DNA of 64,000 nucleotides. Source: Liolophura sinensis (lineage: Eukaryota; Mollusca; Polyplacophora; Chitonida; Chitonidae). The notes below the pieces were generated by a model. That model was not told the origin of the DNA, searched no databases, and worked only from the letters and a program-made list of their open reading frames with translations. The first letter of the stretch is position 1, and the number at the start of each line of letters is the position of its first letter. Location of the stretch: the NCBI RefSeq assembly GCF_032854445.1, contig NC_088302.1:42290191-42354190 (forward strand), written 5' to 3'. Both the position numbers and the translations under genes were made by a program. Positions 57,911 to 64,000 of this stretch are shown in pieces.

Positions 57911-59448
57911 GCCTCACACCAAGCGATTACTTAACACGTCCATTTTTGTTCATGATCAACATACTGGATCTAGCCCGGCTGCATGTTTTTCGAAAGTACA
58001 GGCCCATCATTTATGGATAGAATAAAGCATTAACTGAGGTAAACTGACAAGAGAGTGGATTTCGTGTTACCATTTGTCATCTATCGCACTATCTTCGCTT
58101 CCATGTTAAATACTGTTGTCTTTTACGTTCTTCCAAGCGAAGATCACGTCATTGTACAAGGTATTTAGTCCACTATTAAACACTTAAGTATCAGGCACAT
58201 GTTTGCTTGGTCAATCAACCCATGATGCACCTGGCCAATTGGTCGTTTTTACCACAGTGTAACCGATTTCTACTCATGATCTTTAATTTACAATACATAT
58301 AATTATTCATATACGTTCTTGTTAGACATGTTTGATCTACAGGAGTTACACTGGACATGTTAATTGCAAAAGCTAACACGGTACTCATCTGTATGATTAC
58401 ATAAAGCAAAGAATGCGGAATCAAACAGTGTTACTCGTATAGAAATCTGGAGTCTTCCCGCTGAGGTCTTACCCCAACATATGATACGCTTTCACTTGGC
58501 CGACATCCTGACGTTTAGCATGCCATTATTTTATTACATTTTCTTACCTGTACCATTCTCTGCTCACTGTTAATTTACCATCCTTTCGTGGATACATGTA
58601 TTACTGCTTTCATATGAACTATATTTATTCCCAAATCATATTTTTCCATAAGAGCTCTTTTCGAACGGACTGATTCGTTTTGTCAGGTCGTAGTCGCCAC
58701 TTATACTTCGGCTTCTCTCTACACACCACCACCCGTATCAAATGAGGTTGAATGCTGAAAATCCAGCTACGGTTCATTTTGTAGATGCTCTTCGTTTAGG
58801 AACTGGTCACACGACTGTGGGCATTCTACGGTAATGACGAGTATTGTTGTAATGCACGCTTTACTTACGTTTTCGTCTATTGCAACGCTGCACGCCTTGT
58901 GACTGCATTCGCAAGGGATTTATAAGCATTTGGATTTAGGTTATAGAAAAGGTCATTGAAGTCTTGATTCCACGTTTTATGTCTGTGGGATATGTTTCAC
59001 ACGCAGGGAGTACAGGAAAAATTTGTACACACCCAAGCTCATACATTAAGACGGATCCAACTTCAGTCAACCCTTACCTAATTTTAGTCATGGCGTACCC
59101 AACTTCAGTCATGCCGAAGCCAACGTTTAATTCATCAAATATTATCCCCAAGATCAATAGCTAATAGTGACACAGTCATGTATCTCGGTTTATATTTATT
59201 TACCTATAAAGTGTCTTGACCACATGAGAATTTGCAAGATCTGAAACCCTAAAACTTCTTTGCTCAATACTGCAAAGATTCGTAAATCCTCTTGTTAAAT
59301 GAACCGATGAACCCATTCTACTGGTGTTTCCATTAATGCATTAATCGTAATTTTCGTCTGACGCAATCTGGTTGTAATAAACACGCACATTTAAAGCCAC
59401 TCGTTCAACCATTTTAAGCGAAAGTATATTTTACCGATGTGCGTGGAG
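57911..59448. other. intergenic, nothing recognised
   Basis: AT-rich, no supportable gene or repeat. Confidence 0.45.
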
Positions 59449-59587
59449 ATTGCACCAGTCATTGCACTATACCTTTAATGCTGCATGCTAAGCGAGAAAG
59501 CTAGAACTTCCTCTGTTAAGGTCTTAACATGTGACTCTACGGCTCCCGAAGCGGACGCTCTCCCAACTGTGCTATAGGGGCCGATCC
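59449..59587 (-). repeat. SINE family 2, head half
   Basis: GCACTATACCTTTAATGCTG, GAACTTCCTCTGTTAAGGTC and the reverse-strand tRNA-like head GAAGCGGACGCTCTCCC, ACTGTGCTATAGGGGCCG. Confidence 0.8.
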
Positions 59588-59869
59588 TTCATGTTAAAGA
59601 AATTTATTGCATATAAAACTGAACCCATACCAGAACGATACACCACATAGAAGAAATTCCAGCAGCTAAAAGAATCAGAACAGAATGATCTTGAACAAAA
59701 ACTAAAGATGGAGTGTTTCTCTGGAAGCTTCTCTGGTACATATACGTACTTTTATCACACTTTATATCTGTCCATTGTTTTACACTTGTGTAGAAGATTT
59801 TGTACTTGTATTGCTTTATGAAATTCTTAAAAGTAATTTCTCAAAACTGACTTAACGTTTGCCGTATTT

Positions 59870-61027
59870 GTGATAATGAAAGACAGTTGAAACTATATTA
59901 TTTCAGATATTTGGATACGTTTTGGTAGAACTTTTGAGCATCAACAAAAGGTTAGAAAAATTTCTCTCAAAGATGAAAATCAAAGTCTAATAAACAATTT
60001 CATAATAAAAGCTATTGTCCTCATGTATGTGCCCTTTTCTGAATATCATAACTTTAGATTTAGTCACATTGACTATCCTTTGCCACCTGTCACAATTTTT
60101 GAATATAGGTAAAGCGTTCTACAACCCGTCGGCCGTATCCGGGACAAGAATAAAGTCATTTACATATAAAAGCAAAAACATCTTCTGCATATTAACATCT
60201 ATACCATCGGCTCCTTTAAGAAACAATTTATTTTTAGATCATTCAGATACACTGCAAATAAAAACAGAGATAAACACTCTCCTAGTCACACTCCTTGAGC
60301 ACGGAAAAAGACTTGCTTATATCATTATTTATTTTAACACAAGATTTTAAAGATGCATACATCTTGAGATGAATGCCAAATTCAGTAACTTCAACCGTAG
60401 CAAATCTCTAAAAATATAATCAAAGGCTTTTGTAAAATGTACAAAAGCCGAAAATAATGTTTCGTTATTATTCAATATTCGATTGATCAAACAATTCCAA
60501 ACAAACATATTATTAACTGTGCCAATTTCGGCCCTATATGATGTCTGCGCTTCCACATGTACACTATATTTATCTGCGCATGCGTTAAGCCGGTTGTTTA
60601 TTATGTGCGTGTAAAAAGTTTAGTTAGTTTTAAAAAAGATTAGTTAAAAGGGTGTATGCCGCGAAAATTCTCTGTATCAGTTACACTGCCTTTCTTATGC
60701 ATAGGAATAATATAACGTTCAGGCCAGGAATCAGGATAATAGCCACCGGACAGAACTGCATTGAATAACGCTAAAAATACAGGTTGAAGAAAATCTAGGC
60801 CATAAATAAAAAATATATTAAGTAAGTGATCAGGACCACTGGACTCATTTCTTTTCAGCTGAGATATCGCTAAACGAAGTTCATCATTTGTAATGCCATA
60901 TTTTAATTTATCAAACATTATTTGTATTTCTCCCTGCAATAAAATTACTCACATGTTCAGTGTCCTCGTCTGGTATAAAGAAAATTGGTGCCAGGATTAT
61001 TAATGGCATTGATAATGGTGTATGAAC
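59870..61027 (-). mobile_element. non-LTR retrotransposon (LINE), reverse transcriptase part, decayed
   Basis: On -: GITNDELRLAISQLKRNESS, GPDHLLNIFFIYGLDFLQPV, LFNAVLSGGYYPDSWPERYI and IPMHKKGS (RT blocks 0-1) at 60939-60650. Then RAEIGTVNNMFVW and LFSAFVHFTKAFD (block 3, the F.KAFD motif) at 60556-60347. Then GVRQGE-like and a YADD-like site decayed to YVND near 60160. Stops and frameshifts throughout make it inactive. Confidence 0.82.
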
Positions 61028-61416
61028 CACACTTCTAGAGTGAGTGAGTGAGTGCTTGTGGTTTAACGTCGTACTCAACAATTTTTCAGTCATATGACGA
61101 CGAAGGAATCCTTAGGGTGCATGTACGTGTAATGTCCCTCCTTGTAGCAGGACGGATTTCCAGCGCTCTTTTATCTAGTGTTGCTTCACTGAGACGACTT
61201 ACCGAAGGCAAGTAAGCCGCCCCGCCCGAGCCATTATACTGATACGGGTCAACCAGTCGTTGCACTATCCCCTTCATGCTGAACGCCAAGCGAGGAAGTT
61301 ACAACTTCCTCTTTTAAAGTCTTAGGTGTGACCCGATCAAAGATTGATCCTGGATCTACCGGTCCCGAGGCGGACGCTCTACCAACTGTGCTATCCGGGC
61401 CGGTCACACTTTTAGA
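61028..61416 (-). repeat. full-length SINE family 2 with target-site duplication
   Basis: The SINE occupies about 61040-61403. The tail is (GTGA)n on the left. The head on the right reads, on -, GGCCCGGATAGCACAGTTGG then TAGAGCGTCCGCCTCGGGAC, a clear tRNA-like A-box region. It is flanked by CACACTTCTAGA (left) and CACACTTTTAGA (right), a 12-bp target-site duplication with one difference. Confidence 0.92.
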
Positions 61417-62175
61417 AGCTTCCAGTATTTTCCCACATATGATAGTCTAAACTTCTTCGTTTCGGTACTTTTGAAAAGGCGCCTAACTTTCCGTATACTC
61501 TTCTACTCAGAATGAGCAGTCACTAGAGCAGTTCTGTTATATTCACTCTTTTCTCTCCTAAAACACTTTAATCTCTTATCAAATATTTCTCACTTAATAT
61601 CATATTCATCGTTGAACCATTCTGCCTAGTTCTATTTGGAGTTGGTTTATTAATTTTTCTGAAGGTCATACAACAGTCCCACGATACATTGTCAATGACC
61701 AAAAGAGCGTCTTCTATGGAGTTAGGGCACGTACCAGTTAATAGGCTATCTTGCGCCAGCATTAGTCTCGCTCTCGATTTGTCAGTTGATATCAATGGCC
61801 TAAAGTTGTCACACTCAGACCTATCCCAAGCATAAACTCTATAAAATCCACATCCATCACACACAAATGTGTCAGATTATATAAATTTTGTGAGCACAAT
61901 AAAGCTTAGTCTACAAGGCTACTGCCTGAAGTGTTAATATTTGTGCACTGTTCTATACGTTTATCCTCCCCACATCGGCCGTTAGCAATTATAAGCGATG
62001 ATTTTTTGGCCAAATCCAACAGAAGTCTAGCACTGATATTTATGTTTTTTAAATCTTGTGTCAATCTTTCAATCGGCACATTAAGAGTGTAATGACGAGG
62101 TAACGACGCAGAGTCAGGAGGATTATTTGTCCTGGCATTCATAACCCTACAAATTTTCCCCAAGACAGAGGACAC
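61404..62175 (-). mobile_element. LINE endonuclease part, decayed
   Basis: On -: DLKNINISARLLLDLAKKSS, LIIANGRCGEDKRIEQCTNI and TSGSSLVD followed by a stop, then ALLCSQNLYN. These are apurinic-endonuclease-type motifs (NGR.GED; SSLVDY..CSQ). The next block is VYAWDRSECDNFRPLISTDK and SIEDALLVIDNV. The same element continues left of the inserted SINE. Confidence 0.75.
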
Positions 62176-63603
62176 TCACTAGGCGACAGGTAGCTGGCAG
62201 CGCTATACTAGGGCCCGGCATGGTGGGGCAGAAGTTCAGGTAGAGCTATGCCACAGTCTTTTACTCAGTAGTAAGCGAGTCTTTGTTATGTTGTGCATAG
62301 TCTTGGCTGTGTGGTTATGTTATGTGCCGTAAAAATATCGACAATCTGGAATCCCATGTGAACTCCAGGATCAATGTAGGTTTCCAGATTTAGTTACAAC
62401 TGCTATAATTACAGTCTTGGTAATTTACCCTGGCGTGGACAAAGGCAGCACATTCCGCTGTGGACAACAGATAATAATAGGACTTCCATTAGTTAGTTAC
62501 CTATTTGTATTCCGTTTATAGTAAGCGCCGGTCTATCAGTAACAATTCCGCAGACCCGTGTCGTTGACCATATCATGTGATTTATTACCTGTATCACGCA
62601 TGTCAGTGGTACAGGTACAGATGGAAAAAGCCCTTAACAACGTGCGGTTAGAGGGGATGTAGTATAATGGTGACGTCCTATCTACAGATTGAATACCCAA
62701 TCACATCCAATTGCATGCTGTTAACCATCTCCATATTTAATTTCCTCGAACCCGTTTCCTGTAAGTGCACAGTTACGCGCTATGTCAGTCTGACCCACTA
62801 CCACCGGTCAGAAGGCATGGAGGCTTGAAAATCAGTGAGAACATTGTTCAGTGAGTACACTGGGGATGACAAAGCTGGTAATTAGTTGTTACTGCTAAGG
62901 TCAGTTACCGAGTGGGTAAGGCATGTATTTAAACTACCTTTTCCCTAAGGCCTGAGCGAACAGACTGGAAATTCAAGAAAACCACCCTAATAAGTACCTT
63001 TTGCAAAGAGTTAGAGTTGCCTGTGAAGGTGATACCATTCAAAATCTGTAACAAAGTTACAAGGATATTTTGCCATAGCATAACCTTCCCTTTAGAGATA
63101 CTTTTAATCAATGCTTTAAGTTGTAAGATTTTTGAGCACTGAAACAATGTGCTTAGGGTTGGTTTTTGATGAGGTTTTGCAGTTTCCTAATATTACATGT
63201 AGCTGTTTAGTTTTCAGAAATGAATCATAAGAAAAAAGCGGCGAATGTTCCTGCTCCGTTTTGGGCAAGATGGAACAGGAATTTTCAAGACTGTCGTAAC
63301 TTATTTTAAGCCACACAATCTCACCTACAGCCAAATCTAGTATCCACCATCCTGTACTGTTTTGTTGCTGACTAGATGTGAAGACAAGCTAGTCCATTGA
63401 CCTCTCTTTGACTGAAGAGGTCAAACTTCAGTACCAATCAAAATTGTCGTCTCAATCAAGAAATAAATGAAAAAGCCAACTGCATGGTCCAAAATACAGA
63501 AGCATCTATTCTCAGGGTCAATACTGAGCAGACTAAGACTAGGTATGTCTTCATATCTGTTAAGTGACAAACCGGTATTTAGGGAGCGAATAAGCGTACT
63601 ATA
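62176..63603. other. intergenic, unrecognised open frames
   Basis: Two overlapping - strand frames at 62929-63334 (for example MAVGEIVWLKISYDSLENSC) could be a decayed piece of a repeat; I do not recognise them. Nothing else is supportable. Confidence 0.35.
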
Positions 63604-64000
63604 TTAGTCTGCTTCTTTTAAGTTATCACCTATATTCAGTAAAAGCATTAATAACCAAAATTGCTTTCGTCGGTGACACCTCCAATACGACACACAAACT
63701 GAAACGTTTACATTATTTAACAAAGAAAATGCATTTGGGACAAAATTAAGTTCTAATTCATAATGTTAAGCGCCATAAGGTTGTTTTCGATACTTAGGCC
63801 TCATTACCTCAAGTGAAATTTCAATTATTAAAAAAGAAGTGGCATGTCGGTTAATTGGAGTGGAGAGCAATCTGTTTTATTATAGCTGCACCCTCAGCGA
63901 TTAAAACAACCTCCAGGCAGCAAGAAAACCTAAAATACTGTCTCTGCGAATGAACTACATAATTTTTTACAACAAAATTTCCTAATTTCGAGCACGAAGG
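63604..64000. mobile_element. long-inverted-repeat element, copy 3, cut by the window end
   Basis: Begins TTTTAAGTTATCACCTATAT and follows copy 2 through AAGAAAATGCATTTGGGAC, TTCTAATTCATAATGTTAAG and TAGCTGCACCCTCAGCGATT. Only the left arm and part of the core are inside the window. Confidence 0.75.

Noticed and set aside
61385-61403. Possible tRNA gene (AGTTGGTAGAGCG on -)
   Set aside because: No complete cloverleaf; it is the head of a SINE with target-site duplication.
62929-63334. Two - strand frames as a possible gene
   Set aside because: They overlap in different frames and match nothing I recognise; kept only as a note.

Overview
The window is animal nuclear DNA, AT-rich, with spliced genes whose short exons (60 to 800 bp) are spread over long introns. 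It is crowded with tRNA-derived SINEs, a Tc1-like transposon, a non-LTR retrotransposon, long-inverted-repeat elements and tandem arrays. The main SINE (tail reading GGCGTAAAACACCAATCAAA on one strand) is of a kind I associate with marine lophotrochozoans. A mollusc is my best guess and a brachiopod is possible; this is inference. A run of exactly 200 N (43755-43954) marks a scaffold gap.

Layout. 1-3.7 kb: 3' part of a two-exon (or longer) gene on + encoding a Ser-rich linker and a C76/OTU-like cysteine-protease-type domain, followed by a poly(A) signal. 6.6-19.6 kb: a complete eight-exon ammonium transporter (AMT/MEP family) gene on +, with a 37-bp satellite of about 47 copies in its fourth intron. 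20-32 kb: intergenic repeats, including a Tc1-like element with intact 31-bp ends, a Tc1 remnant, several short tandem arrays and a 71-nt miRNA-precursor-like hairpin. 32.0-57.7 kb: a second AMT gene on -, with nine coding exons including either of two candidate first exons, a GC-AG intron, and satellite arrays (107-bp and about 70-bp units) in its introns. 57.7-64 kb: SINEs, a broken LINE on - split by a SINE with a target-site duplication, and the start of a third copy of a long-inverted-repeat element.

The two AMT genes lie tail to tail. Both keep the AMT hallmarks (TMQSGFGLLESG-type TM1, pore twin histidines, FPAHW, WWGWLGFNCGS, GAD.VEHG at the C-terminal hinge) but have different intron positions and unrelated long cytoplasmic tails. 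Both carry small frameshifts in the exon(s) after TM1 (two in the + gene, one in the - gene). The Tc1 transposase is also broken by small indels at or near homopolymers, so consensus sequencing error is a serious alternative to pseudogenisation. The most notable items are the alternative AMT first exon at 57.6 kb, the lost intron in the + gene, the forkhead-motif satellite inside that gene, the hairpin at 26.7 kb and the changed histidine position in the protease-like gene.
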